Of a stretch of 37,448 nt of DNA, positions 1 through 11,041 are shown piece after piece. Where the stretch lies: positions 1 through 37,448 of the forward strand of contig JAIEQF010000041.1 of NCBI GenBank assembly GCA_019747895.1, given 5' to 3'. Numbering within the stretch: position 1 is the first letter of the stretch; every line of letters begins with the position of its first letter. This DNA is from Chthoniobacterales bacterium (lineage in GTDB: Bacteria > Verrucomicrobiota > Verrucomicrobiia > Chthoniobacterales > UBA6821). The notes below the pieces were generated by a model. That model saw nothing but the letters and a program-made list of their open reading frames with translations, had not been told where the DNA came from and searched no databases. The position numbers were made by a program, and so were the translations under genes.

Positions 1-22
1 CGAAAAAAACTCTAAACTTTAA

Positions 23-167
23 TTAATCCCATCCCTTAACCGGACACCTGTCGCTAACCGGACACCTGACCTTATTTTAGATGCCCCTATTGCTGATGGC
101 AGCGACATGACGTATCGAAATTTTTTAGAAGAAAACGCTTACGTTGTAAACTTCCGGAAGACAGCTT
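23..167 (+). pseudogene. possible C-terminal gene remnant
   Basis: An open frame without a start codon runs from an in-frame stop at 20-22 to TGA at 165-167. Its last part (DGSDMTYRNFLEENAYVVNF) reads like real protein, while its first part is made of a duplicated 18-bp unit read as NRTPVANRTP. This could be the tail of a decayed gene whose upstream part is interrupted or lies outside the window. I do not recognise the family, and chance coding-like composition is possible. Confidence 0.25.
37..72. repeat. tandem 18-bp direct repeat
   Basis: Two copies of the unit TAACCGGACACCTG start at 37 and 55, a period of 18 bp, with near-identical spacer bases. The unit is not seen elsewhere in the window. 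It may be an end of a mobile element or an internal duplication in a gene remnant; the left edge of the window prevents a decision. Confidence 0.6.
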
Positions 168-222
168 GAGATTGGCTGATTTTAAAAAAGGCTGATTTTT
201 TACCAATCATCTGAATCACTAG

Positions 223-699
223 TTACTTTTCACGCAACAGGATTTGCATGATGTCCTTTGCATCATGAGCATTCGTCAGGGCTTCACGCGTCACGCGATC
301 ATTGAGAAACTTAGCAATGGCTGAAAGAGTTTTGAGATGCGTCTGAAACTGATCGGAAGGAACAAGAAAGAGGACGACAAAATGGACTGGTTTGTCATCG
401 AGCGATTCAAATTCAATTCCTGTTTGAGAACGTCCAAAAGCAACAATAATTTTATCCACAGCTTCTGAGGAGGCGTGGGGAATAGCCACTCCAAAGCCAA
501 TACCCGTACTCATGGTTTCTTCGCGATGAAAGAGCGCGGCAAGAATGTTCTCTTTTTCTTTTTTAGGAAGGTGACCACCTTCTGCTAAAAACGAAACAAT
601 CTCTTCAATGGCTTGCCACCTCTCAGTAGCAAGCATGTTAGGAATAATCTGACCTTCTGAGAGCAATACTCCCAGTGTCTCTGAAGATTGGGATGTCAT
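223..699 (-). CDS. ptsN: PTS EIIA (fructose/nitrogen type, PtsN-like)
   Basis: This is a single-domain EIIA protein of about 158 aa, of the PTS_IIA fructose/Ntr family. The phospho-accepting histidine is His75 in the motif GVAIPHA, and the typical ETMSTGIG segment precedes it. Stand-alone EIIA proteins of this type usually act as phosphorylation-dependent regulators and not in sugar uptake. No EIIB or EIIC gene is present here, which agrees with a regulatory role. I chose the ATG at 699; a GTG one codon upstream (702) is also possible. It lies about 30 bp downstream of tsf on the same strand and may be the last gene of the ribosomal/RNA polymerase block. No Shine-Dalgarno sequence is visible. 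Confidence 0.85.
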   Translation of the reverse strand: MTSQSSETLGVLLSEGQIIPNMLATERWQAIEEIVSFLAEGGHLPKKEKENILAALFHREETMSTGIGFGVAIPHASSEAVDKIIVAFGRSQTGIEFESLDDKPVHFVVLFLVPSDQFQTHLKTLSAIAKFLNDRVTREALTNAHDAKDIMQILLREK

Positions 700-729
700 C
701 ACATTTTTGAAAATCTTATCAAACGAAGC

Positions 730-1329
730 TTATAAGCTAGAAACGTCTTCCCCTACCATATAGCGAGTAAAACGTCGAATGATAATATTTTCACCAAGTT
801 CTGTGATTTTGGAGGAAACATAATCCTTAATAGTCAAGTCTGGATTCTTCACAAAGGCCTGTTCCATAAGGCAAATCGTGCTATAAAATTTATCCAACTT
901 ACCATCAACAATTTTTTCCACAATGGCTTCGGGCTTTCCTTTTACTTGCTCGCAGTAGATGGCTCGTTCTGCTGCAACAAGCTTAGAATCGACTTGCTCA
1001 CGATTCACTACGATCGGATGACTTGCGGCAATCTGGAGGGTGATGTCTTTGACAAAATCACGGAAGATCTCGTTCTTAGCGACAAAATCTGTTTCACAAT
1101 TGATTTCGACAAGAACGCCAACTTTGCCTTGCAAGTGAATATAGGAAGCGATAACCCCTTCTTTCGTCGCGCGAGTTGCTTTTTTATCTGCGCTTGCAAT
1201 TCCTTTTGCACGGAGAATCGCTTCTGCTTTTTCAAAATCGCCTTCTGCTTCTTGGAGCGCACGTTTGCAATCCATCATTCCGGCATTTGTTTTTTCACGG
1301 AGTTTCTTAACTAAATTAGGGTCTATCAT
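730..1329 (-). CDS. tsf: translation elongation factor Ts
   Basis: EF-Ts exchanges GDP for GTP on EF-Tu. The N-terminal UBA-like domain (about residues 1-45) is followed by the signature TDFVAKN at residues 80-86 within the EF-Tu-contacting core. At 199 aa it is the short form, like those of Thermus and actinobacteria, and it lacks the extra subdomain of the ~280-aa proteobacterial type. It follows rpsB at a 68-bp gap, the usual rpsB-tsf pairing. The gap contains a heptamer repeat array that ends three bases before the ATG, so there is no Shine-Dalgarno sequence. Confidence 0.97.
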   Translation of the reverse strand: MIDPNLVKKLREKTNAGMMDCKRALQEAEGDFEKAEAILRAKGIASADKKATRATKEGVIASYIHLQGKVGVLVEINCETDFVAKNEIFRDFVKDITLQIAASHPIVVNREQVDSKLVAAERAIYCEQVKGKPEAIVEKIVDGKLDKFYSTICLMEQAFVKNPDLTIKDYVSSKITELGENIIIRRFTRYMVGEDVSSL

Positions 1330-1332
1330 AAC

Positions 1333-1367
1333 AGGCTAACAGGTATCAGGTATCAGGTTTCAGTGAA
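1333..1367 (-). repeat. heptamer array A1, upstream of tsf
   Basis: Read on the minus strand, units CCTGAAA, CCTGATA, CCTGATA and CCTGTTAG follow one another at 7-8 bp spacing. The array continues as CCTGTT directly into the tsf ATG at 1329. It occupies the place where a ribosome binding site would be expected. Confidence 0.85.
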
Positions 1368-1397
1368 GGAAGTTGAAGTAAGGAACAGCCTTGTGTA

Positions 1398-2165
1398 TTA
1401 AGCCTCGACGACGACCAATTCTTCTTCTACAAGGACGATCGGCTCCGGAGAAGCTTCAGGAAGGGCCATTGGCATTTGCTGACGACTGCCGCGTCCTGCC
1501 AAGATTCCATCTACTAGCTTTTGGAGAATAATACGAATGGCGCGAATAGCATCATCATTACCTGCAATAGGATAATTAACAACCTCTGGATCGCTATTGG
1601 TATCAACAATGGCAACGATAGGAATACCGAGGCGACGAGCTTCAGCGACGGCAATACTCTCTCGAACAGTATCAATAATAACAAGTACGTCAGGAAGTTT
1701 TTCCATCGTTAGCACTCCACAAAGATTTTTACGAATCTTTGTTGCTTCGCGACGCAGGGCACTTGCTTCTGCCTTGTTAATTCTGTTAAAGCCAGGACTC
1801 TTTTCGAGCTCTTCAAATTCACGAAGACGCTTCACACTCTTGCGAATAGTTACTAAGTTCGTCAAGGTGCCTCCCAACCAACGCTGGTTGACATAAAATT
1901 GTCCACACGCTTCTGCTGCCTCTTTGACGGCTTCTTGAGCCTGTTTCTTGCAACCTACAAAAAGGATTTTTCCACCTTGCTGTGCGGTCTTCGAAAGAAA
2001 ATTGCCAGCATCTCGAAGTTGATCAATCGTTTTTGAAAGATCGATAATGTAGATGGAGTTTTTTTCCTCGAGAATAAAATCCTTCATTTTTGGATTCCAG
2101 CGTTTTGTCTGGTGTCCGTAGTGGACACCAGCTTCGAGTAGTTCGGTCATGATTTCAACAGACAT
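1398..2165 (-). CDS. rpsB: 30S ribosomal protein S2
   Basis: S2 is a late-assembling protein of the 30S subunit. The 255-aa product starts MSVEIMTELLEAGVHYGHQT and carries the family signatures for S2 (HYGHQTKRWNPKMK near the start; VIIDTVRESIAVAEARRLGIP in the second half). Length is normal, with a short acidic/hydrophobic tail. It lies 39 bp downstream of rpoC and upstream of tsf on the same strand. Placing rpsB-tsf directly behind rpoC, instead of rpsL-rpsG, is a notable arrangement. The upstream 20 bases contain no Shine-Dalgarno motif. Confidence 0.98.
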   Translation of the reverse strand: MSVEIMTELLEAGVHYGHQTKRWNPKMKDFILEEKNSIYIIDLSKTIDQLRDAGNFLSKTAQQGGKILFVGCKKQAQEAVKEAAEACGQFYVNQRWLGGTLTNLVTIRKSVKRLREFEELEKSPGFNRINKAEASALRREATKIRKNLCGVLTMEKLPDVLVIIDTVRESIAVAEARRLGIPIVAIVDTNSDPEVVNYPIAGNDDAIRAIRIILQKLVDGILAGRGSRQQMPMALPEASPEPIVLVEEELVVVEA

Positions 2166-2204
2166 GAGAAAGTAAGTGAGTGTTTATTGTGATGTGATGT
2201 AAAT

Positions 2205-5200
2205 TTAAACTTCTCCCGTTTCAGGAGGGTTTGATTCAGAGGAAGCATCTTGCTGAGAAGCTCCAAGAAGAGCTAGATCAAAATTTCTATTTTGTTTAAA
2301 GCCTGTACCAGCAGGGATCAGATGTCCCATGATGACATTTTCTTTAAAGCCACGAAGGCGATCAATCTTACCAAGAGTTGCGGCTTCTGTTAAGACACGC
2401 GTGGTGTCTTGGAAGGAAGCAGCAGAGATAAAGCTGTCGGTTTCCAAAGAGGCTTTGGTGATACCAAGTAAAACAGGACTTGCTTCAGCTGGCTTACCAC
2501 CTTTTGCAGTAACCTGAGCGTTTTCTTTTTCAAACTCGAGACGATCGATTTGATCTCCCCAGAGGAAAATAGTATCACCAGGTTCTGTAATTTTTACCTT
2601 GCGGAGCATCTGTCGAATGATGATCTCAATGTGCTTGTCATTGATTTCAACACCTTGGAGACGATAAACCTCTTGAACTTCGTTGAGAAGATGTTCTTGT
2701 AATTCTTGAGGTCCGCAAACTTCTAAAATTTCATGTGGTACAACAGGACCTTCAGTTAACTGCTGTCCCTTCTTTACAAAGTCACCTTTGAAAGCAATGA
2801 GGTGCTTCGAAAGCGGAATGAGATGCTCCTCCTCAACGCCAGTTTGTGGATCCTTGACAATCAGTTTGCGTTTACCGCGAACAGTACCGCCAATATCAAC
2901 AACACCGTCAATGCGGGCAATTTCACACGCTTCTTTTGGACGGCGTGCTTCAAAGAGTTCTGCAACACGAGGAAGACCTCCGGTAATATCTTTGGTCTTT
3001 GCAATCTTACGTGGTGTTTTAGCCAAACGTTGTCCCGCTTCGACATGGTCGCCATCCTTGATTTCCAAGTGAGCTCCAGCAGGAATCGAGTAGCTAGCAA
3101 TAATTTCTTTTTTGGCATCAACGATCACAAGCTGTGGATGAAGATCCTCTTTATGCTCGATAACCACTGTTCCCATGATACCAGTCTCTTCATCGACCTC
3201 TTTACGGATCGTAACACCAGGAATCATATCACGGAACTCAGCTTTTCCTGCGCGCTCTGTAATAATTGGAACGTTGTAAGGATCCCATTGAACAAAGGCA
3301 ACTCCTTTCTTAATGGAAGCACCATCAGCAAGAGAAATCACGGAACCAACAACCACGGCATGACTTTCTAATTCTCGACCATCTTTGCCATAAATACCGA
3401 TGCTTCCGTTTTTGCTCAGAACAATAAAGGTCCCATCCAGCGCCTCTATGGTCCGCAGATCGTTGAAGCGAATAGTACCTTCATTTTTTGCTTTGATGAT
3501 CGGCTGCTTAAATGTTTGACTTGCGGTTCCTCCAACGTGGAAGGTACGCATGGTAAGCTGAGTACCAGGTTCACCGATACTTTGAGCAGCAATGATTCCA
3601 ACTGCTTCACCGTGAGCGATCATTTCGCCATTGGCAAGATTGCGACCATAGCACATCGCACAAGCCCCACGCTTGCTTTCGCAAGTTAAAACGGAGCGAA
3701 TCTTGAGTTGTTCGTGACCGATCTTCGCAAGTTGAGCGGCAATTTCCTCATCGATGAGTTGATTGACCTTAAGAATTGGTTTGCTTGTAATAGGATCTTT
3801 GACTGTCTCGCAACTGACGCGCCCGACAATACGAGTTGTCAAGTTCACCACTTCTTCGTCGCCTTCATAAATAGGGCGAACCACAATGCCATTGACAGTT
3901 CCGCAATCATCTTGAGTGATGATAACATCTTGGGCTGCATCAACGAGCTTGCGAGTCAAGTAACCAGAGTCTGCCGTTTTAAGAGCAGTATCCGAAAGAC
4001 CTTTACGAGCACCGTGAGTTGAGGTGAAGTATTCCAATACCGTCAGTCCTTCACGGAAATTCGAAAGAATCGGTTGATCGATAATTTCGCCTGATGGTTT
4101 GGCCATCAAACCACGCATTCCAGCTAGCTGAGTCACCTGAGTCCGAGTACCACGAGCTCCTGAGTCAACCATCATGAAGACAGGGTTCATCGTTTTCTGA
4201 CCATCATTATATTCGAGCGCACGGAAAACGGCGTTGGAAATCTCTTGACCAGCATGAGTCCAAGTATCTTGGACTTTGTTTTTCCGCTCACCTTCGGTGA
4301 TGATACCTCGACGATACTGCTTTTGAACTTCTGCAATCTGCTTCTTAGCAATCTCAATCAGCGTGACCTTTTCTTTTGGAATAATCATGTCGTTGATACC
4401 AACGGAAGCACCAGCTCTTGTCACTTCACGGAAACCAACTTCTTTGAGACGATCAAGCGTTTCAACGGTCCGTTGTTGCCCAACAGCTCTGTAACAATGC
4501 CAGATGATGTCACTGAGTTGTTTTTTCCCAGCAACTTTATTATAAAAGCCCAATTCTTTTGGCCAAATTTCATTGAAGACTACGCGTCCTGCTGTTGTTT
4601 CAATAACCGCAAGCTCGCTATTTCCATAGACAGTGGCAACACCACGATCAGGATTTTGGAGACGAATCCGCGTGTGTACCGTAATGGAACCTTCGCTGAT
4701 GGCCATTTCGACTTCTGAGGCAGAAGCGAAGAGAGGCATACGCTCTTCTTTTGTCCCAGCATCAATACGAGGAACATAGGTCAAGTAGTAACAACCGAGT
4801 GGAATATCTTGTGATGGATTCGTAATTGGTTTTCCACTGGAAGGTGAGAAGATATTATTAGGAGCCAGCATCAAGGTGCGAGCTTCTAATTGAGCTTCTA
4901 CAGAAAGCGGAACGTGAACAGCCATTTGATCACCGTCAAAGTCAGCATTATAGGCCGTACAAACGAGTGGGTGAACACGAATAGCTTCTCCCTCGATTAA
5001 GATCGGTTCAAAAGCTTGAATTGAAAGTCGGTGCAATGTTGGAGCACGGTTGAGGAGCACAGCGTGACCGCGCGTGACCTCTTCCAAGATATCCCAAACT
5101 TCAGCCGTTTGGCGTTCAATGAGTTTTTTAGCGCTACGAACGGTATGAACATAGCCAAGCTCTTTGAGGCGCCGAATAATGAAAGGTTCAAAAAGAACAA

Positions 5201-6323
5201 GTGCCATCTTCTTGGGAAGACCGCATTGGTTGAGTTTCAATTCAGGCCCAATCACGATAACAGAACGACCTGAGTAATCGACACGTTTACCAAGCAAGTT
5301 TTGACGGAAACGACCACTCTTTCCCTTGAGCATATCACTCAATGATTTTAGAGGGCGGTTCGCAGCTCCTGTCACAGCGCGGCCATGACGACCATTATCA
5401 AAAAGAGCATCGACCGCTTCTTGGAGCATGCGTTTTTCGTTACGAATAATGACCTCAGGAGTCTTGAGCTGGAGCAATGTTCGAAGACGATTGTTCCGAT
5501 TAATGACACGACGATAGAGATCATTCAGATCGGATGTAGCAAAACGACCTCCCTCTAAGGGAACGAGAGGACGAAGGTCTGGAGGAATGACTGGAAGTAC
5601 ATTCAAGATCATCCATTCAGGCCGTGTCTTGGAATTGAGAAATCCTTGAACGAGCTTCATCCGCTTTGTCAATTTCTTGCGAATTTGTTTGCTCTTCGTC
5701 TGAGTCATCAGCTGTTCAATGACAGTTTGCTCTTTCATGAGATCCATTGATTCCAGCAATTTATGGATTGCTTCGGCTCCCATACCATAGGTGAAGTCTT
5801 CTCCATACTGATCTTCTGCGTCACGGAATTCACTCTCCGTTAGGAGCTGTCCGCGCTCAAAAGGCGTCTTGCCTGGATCAATCACGACATAATCTTCATA
5901 ATAGATAATCCGCTCCAATTGACGTCCCGTCATATCGAGCATCAATCCAATACGAGAAGGCATGCACTTATAAAACCAGATGTGAGTTACAGGAACAGCA
6001 AGTTCAATGTGGCCCATCCGTTCGCGACGAACACGACTCAATGTGACTTCAACGCCACAACGATCACAAACAACATTCTTATGCTTGATGCGCTTGTACT
6101 TTCCGCAAGAACATTCCCAGTCACGCGTTGGTCCAAAGATACGTTCACAGAACAATCCTCCTTTTTCCGGCTTAAAAGTACGATAGTTGATGGTCTCAGG
6201 ATTTTTTACTTCCCCTTTACTCCAAGAGCGCATCATTTCTGGCGAGGCAACAGTAATCTGTACTTCGTCAAAAGATGTGTCATTGGGGTTTCCCAACAAA
6301 TCGGTCATTTCTTGTTCAATCAT
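2205..6323 (-). CDS. rpoC: DNA-directed RNA polymerase subunit beta'
   Basis: This is the largest RNA polymerase subunit, 1372 aa, and looks complete. The N-terminal zinc site uses Cys71, Cys73, Cys86 and Cys89. The catalytic magnesium-binding NADFDGD motif lies near residues 457-463. A second zinc site is formed by a DCGT cysteine near residue 808 and the [11 protein letters not shown] cluster near 879. The C-terminal part contains the [16 protein letters not shown] segment typical of the family. It is 59 bp downstream of rpoB and co-directional with rpsB. No inserted domains, frameshifts or missing catalytic residues were noticed. Confidence 0.99.
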   Translation of the reverse strand: MIEQEMTDLLGNPNDTSFDEVQITVASPEMMRSWSKGEVKNPETINYRTFKPEKGGLFCERIFGPTRDWECSCGKYKRIKHKNVVCDRCGVEVTLSRVRRERMGHIELAVPVTHIWFYKCMPSRIGLMLDMTGRQLERIIYYEDYVVIDPGKTPFERGQLLTESEFRDAEDQYGEDFTYGMGAEAIHKLLESMDLMKEQTVIEQLMTQTKSKQIRKKLTKRMKLVQGFLNSKTRPEWMILNVLPVIPPDLRPLVPLEGGRFATSDLNDLYRRVINRNNRLRTLLQLKTPEVIIRNEKRMLQEAVDALFDNGRHGRAVTGAANRPLKSLSDMLKGKSGRFRQNLLGKRVDYSGRSVIVIGPELKLNQCGLPKKMALVLFEPFIIRRLKELGYVHTVRSAKKLIERQTAEVWDILEEVTRGHAVLLNRAPTLHRLSIQAFEPILIEGEAIRVHPLVCTAYNADFDGDQMAVHVPLSVEAQLEARTLMLAPNNIFSPSSGKPITNPSQDIPLGCYYLTYVPRIDAGTKEERMPLFASASEVEMAISEGSITVHTRIRLQNPDRGVATVYGNSELAVIETTAGRVVFNEIWPKELGFYNKVAGKKQLSDIIWHCYRAVGQQRTVETLDRLKEVGFREVTRAGASVGINDMIIPKEKVTLIEIAKKQIAEVQKQYRRGIITEGERKNKVQDTWTHAGQEISNAVFRALEYNDGQKTMNPVFMMVDSGARGTRTQVTQLAGMRGLMAKPSGEIIDQPILSNFREGLTVLEYFTSTHGARKGLSDTALKTADSGYLTRKLVDAAQDVIITQDDCGTVNGIVVRPIYEGDEEVVNLTTRIVGRVSCETVKDPITSKPILKVNQLIDEEIAAQLAKIGHEQLKIRSVLTCESKRGACAMCYGRNLANGEMIAHGEAVGIIAAQSIGEPGTQLTMRTFHVGGTASQTFKQPIIKAKNEGTIRFNDLRTIEALDGTFIVLSKNGSIGIYGKDGRELESHAVVVGSVISLADGASIKKGVAFVQWDPYNVPIITERAGKAEFRDMIPGVTIRKEVDEETGIMGTVVIEHKEDLHPQLVIVDAKKEIIASYSIPAGAHLEIKDGDHVEAGQRLAKTPRKIAKTKDITGGLPRVAELFEARRPKEACEIARIDGVVDIGGTVRGKRKLIVKDPQTGVEEEHLIPLSKHLIAFKGDFVKKGQQLTEGPVVPHEILEVCGPQELQEHLLNEVQEVYRLQGVEINDKHIEIIIRQMLRKVKITEPGDTIFLWGDQIDRLEFEKENAQVTAKGGKPAEASPVLLGITKASLETDSFISAASFQDTTRVLTEAATLGKIDRLRGFKENVIMGHLIPAGTGFKQNRNFDLALLGASQQDASSESNPPETGEV

Positions 6324-6382
6324 AGCTAAGCTTTTTGTAATCGTTTTAACTTATCAATCTATTCTGGAAATATTCTGGGCCA

Positions 6383-9300
6383 CTAGGCCATCTCGATGAA
6401 GGTGCGAGCATGCTCTTTACCACCGACATCAACATTAAGGCAAAGTCCTTGCATTTCTTTAATGAGAACGTTGAAGGATTCAGGAATACCTGCTTCCAAC
6501 GAGTTGTCACCTTTGACAATGCTTTCATAAATGCGCGTTCTTCCTTGAACGTCATCTGACTTCACTGTGAGCAATTCTTGCAAGGTATAGGCCGCACCGT
6601 AAGCTTGAAGTGCCCAGACTTCCATCTCACCAAAGCGCTGACCGCCATATTGCGCCTTACCACCAAGTGGCTGCTGAGTGACTAAGGAGTAAGGACCAAC
6701 AGCACGAGCGTGAATCTTATCAGCAACCAAGTGACCAAGCTTAAGCATGTACATGATGCCGACGACAACTTCTTGATCAAACGGTTCTCCGGTGAGACCG
6801 TTGTAGAGTTTTGATTTTCCGTTTTCTTGAATCCAAGAGAAACCTTCCTTCTTGCTGGCATCTTTGAGATATTTGCGAATGTCTGCTTCAGCGATACCGT
6901 CGAAGACCGGTGTGGCAACTTTAAAGCCGAGTGCTTTAGCTGCAATACCAAGGTGTGTTTCGAGTAGCTGACCAACGTTCATACGACTTGGAACACCAAG
7001 AGGATTGAGAACGATGTCTACAGGCGTTCCATCAGCCAAGTAAGGCATATCTTCTTCTGGCACAATCTTTGCGACAACACCTTTGTTACCGTGACGTCCT
7101 GCCATTTTATCTCCAACGCTCAACTTGCGCTTGCTGGCGACATAGACTTTTACTTGTTTGATGATACCAGGATCAACATCATCACCACTCTCAATGCGTC
7201 CTAAATTTTCATCTTTTTCATTTTGAAGATCAGCAAAGCGATGCTCAAACTGGCCGATGATTTCTCGAATTTTATTTCGGATTGGACTTGGGTCGATCTC
7301 AACGTGATCATAGACGCTTGCTAATTTACGCAGAAGCATCTTGGTGATCTTGCGATTTGCAGGAATAATAATCTCGCCGGTCTGTCCATTGACAACATCA
7401 AGCGGAATCTTTTCGCCTAAGAGAACGTTAGAAAGAGCCTCAGTGAGGAGCTCATGAAGTTCTTCTTTCCGTTTTTTGTATTCTTCTTGGATCAACTTAA
7501 ACTGACGCTTTGCTTCAACCGGAGTAATTTTGAATTTAGCAACCTCTTTTTTAGAAGAGACACGCACATCCATCACAATTCCATAAGTTCCCGATGGAAC
7601 AGTCAATGAAGTATCACGAACATCAGCTGCCTTTTCACCAAAGATAGCGCGAAGGAGTCGCTCTTCAGGAGCTAATTCCGTTTCGCTCTTTGGCGTGATC
7701 TTTCCAACAAGGATATCACCAGGTTTTACCTCAGCTCCAATGCGAATAACGCCATCGACCCCGAGGTTTTGCAACGCTTCTTCACTCACGTTAGGAATGT
7801 CGCGTGTGATTTCTTCAGGGCCGAGCTTGGTATCACGAGCACCGATTTCAAATTCATCGATGTGAATGGAAGTATAAATATCTTCCTTCACTACTCGCTC
7901 TGAAATCATGATGGCATCTTCAAAGTTATAACCATTCCAAGGCATGAAGGCGACAAGCACGTTACGTCCCAATGCCAACTCTCCTTGCTCTGTGTTAGGA
8001 CCATCAGCTAAGACATCTCCTATCTTCACAGCTTGACCCTTTTTCACAATCGGATGTTGATTGATGCAAGTGCTGCTGTTGGAGCGCATGAATTTTCTCA
8101 ATTCATAAACATAGACTCCATTTTCAGGATCGTTCTTAACTTTTTTCTTACCTTCAGGAAGAAGTCCATTTTTCGTAATGATAATACGAAGGGAATCAAC
8201 AGAAGCTACTTTACCATTGGATTCCGCAAGGATGACAGCCTTAGAATCACGAGCAACGCGGCCTTCTAAGCCGGTACCAATGATAGGTGCCTCCGAAACG
8301 AGCAATGGAACACCTTGACGTTGCATGTTCGAACCCATGAGAGCACGGTTAGCATCATCATGTTCCAAGAATGGAATCAATCCAGCAGCTACGGAAACAA
8401 GTTGCTTTGGCGAGACATCCATGTACTCGATTTTATCGGGCTCTACTTCGACGTAATCTCCACGATAACGTGCCAACACGGCATTTCCTAAGAAACGACC
8501 TTTGGCATCAATGGTTGAGTTAGCTTGTGCTACATAATAGTTTTCGTCCTGATCTCCAGTTTGATAAACAATATCATTCGTCACGCATCCTTTGACCACT
8601 TTGCGGTAAGGAGTTTCAATGAAACCAAAATCATTGATCCGCGCATAAGTACTCAACGAGCTGATCAGACCGATGTTTGGACCTTCTGGCGTCTCAATCG
8701 GACAAATACGTCCATAGTGAGAAGGATGAACGTCGCGGACCTCAAAGCCAGCGCGTTCACGGCTGAGACCTCCAGGTCCGAGAGCGGAAAGACGGCGTTT
8801 GTGGGTCAACTCGGAAAGAGGATTAGTTTGATCCATGAACTGACTCAACTGAGAGCGTCCAAAGAAATCACGCACCACAGCACTGAGCGACTTAGGATTG
8901 ATCAACTTCTGAGGTGTGATGTGGTCAACAGCAGGATCATAAAGAGCCATCCGTTCGCGAACGAGACGCTCGGTACGAGAAAGGCCAACGCGACATTGAT
9001 TGGCAAGAAGTTCACCAACCGTACGCACACGACGACTACCGAGGTGATCGATATCATCAATCATTCCTTCACCACGGCGCAATTTAAGAAGGTAACGAAT
9101 TGCCTCGACGATATCTTCCTTGCAGAGCAAACGATCATCGCCTCCGGTCTTAACACCGAGCTTCTGCTGAATTTTGTGACGACCCACACGCCCTAAATCA
9201 TAACGTTTAGAATCAAAGAAAAGACGCTTCAACATGCCACGGGAATTCTGAACCGTTGGAGGATCTCCAGGGCGAAGTTTGCGATAGATGTCTTTGAGAG

Positions 9301-10180
9301 CTTCATCTTCATCATGAGCAGGGTCACGACGGAGCGACTTCATGATGGTGTCATCTTCTTTAATATCGACAACTTTAACAGTCGTGACTCTCGCATGGAG
9401 AAGATCGCGGATAACAGCAAGAGTTAGCGGCTCAAAAGCGCGAGCTAAGATCGTTTCTCCCTCGACATAATCTTGGAGCAGCACCTTCGTAGCCAACTCT
9501 TCTTCATCAAGCTTTGCAGTCAACTTGAGATCTTCAATCTTATAGAACAAAGCAGCTACTTCTTCATCCGTCGGGTAACCTAGTGCACGAAGGAAGGTTG
9601 TTGCCAAAAATTTGCGACGACGTTTGCGACGATCGAGATAGACGTAAAGAAGATCGTTTGTGTCGAATTGAATTTCAATCCAAGATCCACGATCAGGAAT
9701 AATCCGAAAACCTTGCAATAGCTTTCCGTTTAAATGAACATCCGTTTCAAAACTAATTCCTGGCGAACGGTGCAGCTGACTGACCACAACACGCTCAGCA
9801 CCATTAATGATGAACGTTCCTTGTGGTGTCATCAATGGGATTTCACCCATGTAAACTTTTTCTTCCTTCGCTACTTTTTCATCCTTGTAACGGAAGGTCA
9901 CATAAAGAGGAGCGCTGTAAGTCAACCCTTCAAGTTGAGACTCAACAGGTCCAATTTTAGGTTCATCAAGTTGATAACTAACAAAATCAAGATTCGATTT
10001 TTCTTCAAATCCATAGATCGGAAAAAATTCACGAAAGACTGCTTGCAGACCGACGCTGCGACGCTTGAGAGGGTCAACCCCTTTTTGAAAAAATTCGTCA
10101 TAAGACTTAATCTGAAGTTCGATTAAGTTAGGTGGATCAATAACCTCGTGAAGTTTTCCAAATTGAATGCGTTCTGACAT
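6383..10180 (-). CDS. rpoB: DNA-directed RNA polymerase subunit beta
   Basis: The RNA polymerase beta subunit, 1265 aa, is complete. The motif [19 protein letters not shown] lies at about residues 126-144. The rifampicin-binding cluster [20 protein letters not shown] lies near residues 443-465, with the usual D, H, R and S positions intact, so no resistance substitution is apparent. The N-terminus ([15 protein letters not shown] ... [12 protein letters not shown]) resembles PVC-group sequences as I remember them. A 291-bp gap with three hairpins separates it from rplL upstream, a common place for transcript processing or attenuation in this operon. Confidence 0.99.
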   Translation of the reverse strand: MSERIQFGKLHEVIDPPNLIELQIKSYDEFFQKGVDPLKRRSVGLQAVFREFFPIYGFEEKSNLDFVSYQLDEPKIGPVESQLEGLTYSAPLYVTFRYKDEKVAKEEKVYMGEIPLMTPQGTFIINGAERVVVSQLHRSPGISFETDVHLNGKLLQGFRIIPDRGSWIEIQFDTNDLLYVYLDRRKRRRKFLATTFLRALGYPTDEEVAALFYKIEDLKLTAKLDEEELATKVLLQDYVEGETILARAFEPLTLAVIRDLLHARVTTVKVVDIKEDDTIMKSLRRDPAHDEDEALKDIYRKLRPGDPPTVQNSRGMLKRLFFDSKRYDLGRVGRHKIQQKLGVKTGGDDRLLCKEDIVEAIRYLLKLRRGEGMIDDIDHLGSRRVRTVGELLANQCRVGLSRTERLVRERMALYDPAVDHITPQKLINPKSLSAVVRDFFGRSQLSQFMDQTNPLSELTHKRRLSALGPGGLSRERAGFEVRDVHPSHYGRICPIETPEGPNIGLISSLSTYARINDFGFIETPYRKVVKGCVTNDIVYQTGDQDENYYVAQANSTIDAKGRFLGNAVLARYRGDYVEVEPDKIEYMDVSPKQLVSVAAGLIPFLEHDDANRALMGSNMQRQGVPLLVSEAPIIGTGLEGRVARDSKAVILAESNGKVASVDSLRIIITKNGLLPEGKKKVKNDPENGVYVYELRKFMRSNSSTCINQHPIVKKGQAVKIGDVLADGPNTEQGELALGRNVLVAFMPWNGYNFEDAIMISERVVKEDIYTSIHIDEFEIGARDTKLGPEEITRDIPNVSEEALQNLGVDGVIRIGAEVKPGDILVGKITPKSETELAPEERLLRAIFGEKAADVRDTSLTVPSGTYGIVMDVRVSSKKEVAKFKITPVEAKRQFKLIQEEYKKRKEELHELLTEALSNVLLGEKIPLDVVNGQTGEIIIPANRKITKMLLRKLASVYDHVEIDPSPIRNKIREIIGQFEHRFADLQNEKDENLGRIESGDDVDPGIIKQVKVYVASKRKLSVGDKMAGRHGNKGVVAKIVPEEDMPYLADGTPVDIVLNPLGVPSRMNVGQLLETHLGIAAKALGFKVATPVFDGIAEADIRKYLKDASKKEGFSWIQENGKSKLYNGLTGEPFDQEVVVGIMYMLKLGHLVADKIHARAVGPYSLVTQQPLGGKAQYGGQRFGEMEVWALQAYGAAYTLQELLTVKSDDVQGRTRIYESIVKGDNSLEAGIPESFNVLIKEMQGLCLNVDVGGKEHARTFIEMA

Positions 10181-10261
10181 AGATCGAATGTGTCGCTAAG
10201 CGTTTTTGAGAATGCTAAGATTTTGGAAAAATTTCCTCAACCATAGCAGAAAGTTCATATG

Positions 10262-10281
10262 CCGTTATCATATAATAACGG
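10262..10281 (-). promoter_or_regulatory. hairpin H3, rplL-rpoB gap
   Basis: The inverted repeat CCGTTAT/ATAACGG has a 6-nt loop and is A/T-rich. It is the hairpin nearest to the rpoB start. Role not known from sequence. Confidence 0.5.
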
Positions 10282-10315
10282 TTGACTGACGGAGTAACTT
10301 AATGAAAAGACGGAA

Positions 10316-10348
10316 ATTCCGAGCAGCTTTTTACAAGGAGCTCGGAAT
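10316..10348 (-). promoter_or_regulatory. hairpin H2, rplL-rpoB gap
   Basis: A 9-bp perfect inverted repeat (ATTCCGAGC/GCTCGGAAT, arms at 10316-10324 and 10340-10348) has a 15-nt loop. In the minus-strand transcript it is followed by TTTCCGTCTTTTC, a weakly U-rich tail. This could be a partial terminator (attenuator) ahead of rpoB. Confidence 0.55.
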
Positions 10349-10415
10349 ATTGCCAACAATTAAAAAGAGGGATACAGAGTTTTGACAAAGTAGGGTTGAT
10401 TAATATACGAGAATC

Positions 10416-10456
10416 TAGTTGCCGTGTCAATGAGAGATTCAAAAACACGGCAACTA
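10416..10456 (-). terminator. hairpin H1 directly after rplL
   Basis: A perfect 12-bp inverted repeat (TAGTTGCCGTGT/ACACGGCAACTA, arms at 10416-10427 and 10445-10456) with a 17-nt loop starts 16 bp after the rplL stop. No U-run follows, so it may be an RNA-processing or 3'-end-protecting structure rather than a complete intrinsic terminator. In E. coli the rplL-rpoB gap holds an attenuator and an RNase III site; the same idea here is inference. Confidence 0.6.
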
Positions 10457-10471
10457 AGAAAATCGATATTC

Positions 10472-10849
10472 TTATTTGATGGTAACCTTAGCTCCAGCAG
10501 CCTCGATCTTTTTCTTGATCTCTTCTGCTTCTTCTTTAGTTGCACCTTCTTTAAGAGGTTTAGGAGCGCTCTCAACAAGAGCTTTTGCTTCAGCAAGACC
10601 TAATCCTGGAACAGCAGCACGAACTTCTTTGATCACACCAATTTTGTTACTACCGACTTCAGTGAGGATAACATCAAAAGTTGTTTTTTCTTCAACAGGA
10701 GCAGCAGCAGCGGCGGCACCAGCAGCAGCAACAGCAACAGGAGCAGCAGCGCTGACACCCCATTTTTCTTCGAGGGCTTTGACGAGTTCTGCAATTTGAA
10801 GAACGGTAAGATTGCTGAGTTGATCTACGATAGCTTGATTGTCTGACAT
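10472..10849 (-). CDS. rplL: 50S ribosomal protein L7/L12
   Basis: L7/L12 forms the ribosomal stalk that recruits translation GTPases. The 125-aa product has the N-terminal dimerisation region (to about residue 35), an Ala-rich hinge (about 36-55) and the C-terminal factor-binding domain with KIGVIKEVR and [13 protein letters not shown] placed the start at [10 protein letters not shown], because the ten upstream codons in frame do not fit the family. rplJ lies upstream and rpoB downstream, both on the same strand. Confidence 0.97.
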   Translation of the reverse strand: MSDNQAIVDQLSNLTVLQIAELVKALEEKWGVSAAAPVAVAAAGAAAAAAPVEEKTTFDVILTEVGSNKIGVIKEVRAAVPGLGLAEAKALVESAPKPLKEGATKEEAEEIKKKIEAAGAKVTIK

Positions 10850-10877
10850 AATTTTATTGGGACTGTGATGCTGTCGC

Positions 10878-10919
10878 ATTCTGAAGCTTCAGAATATTTG
10901 AGAGTGGCAGCTACCACTC
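10878..10919 (-). promoter_or_regulatory. paired palindromes in the rplJ-rplL gap
   Basis: The 192-bp gap between rplJ and rplL holds a perfect 18-bp palindrome (ATTCTGAAGCTTCAGAAT, 10878-10895) and next to it a 6-bp stem (GAGTGG/CCACTC, 10902-10919). In RNA both would form hairpins shortly before the rplL start. The gap is long for this gene pair, which suggests separate control of rplL dosage. That is inference; no U-run marks a terminator. Confidence 0.5.
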
Positions 10920-11041
10920 CGACATACATCGTGTTAGTTTGTTGGCATCACTCGCTACCAAAAGGCATCGAGCGAAAATTGTTTGTGCGGAAGTTAAAAG
11001 TTAATATAGGGGTTAATATTGATGGAATAAATAAAGGAAGC

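Noticed and set aside
8525-9196. Long plus-strand frame (223 codons) opposite rpoB
   Set aside because: It is an antisense shadow of a highly conserved gene; codon bias of rpoB explains the open frame.
10850-10879. Ten extra residues before L7/L12
   Set aside because: They do not match the family and run into the intergenic palindrome; [10 protein letters not shown] is the natural start.
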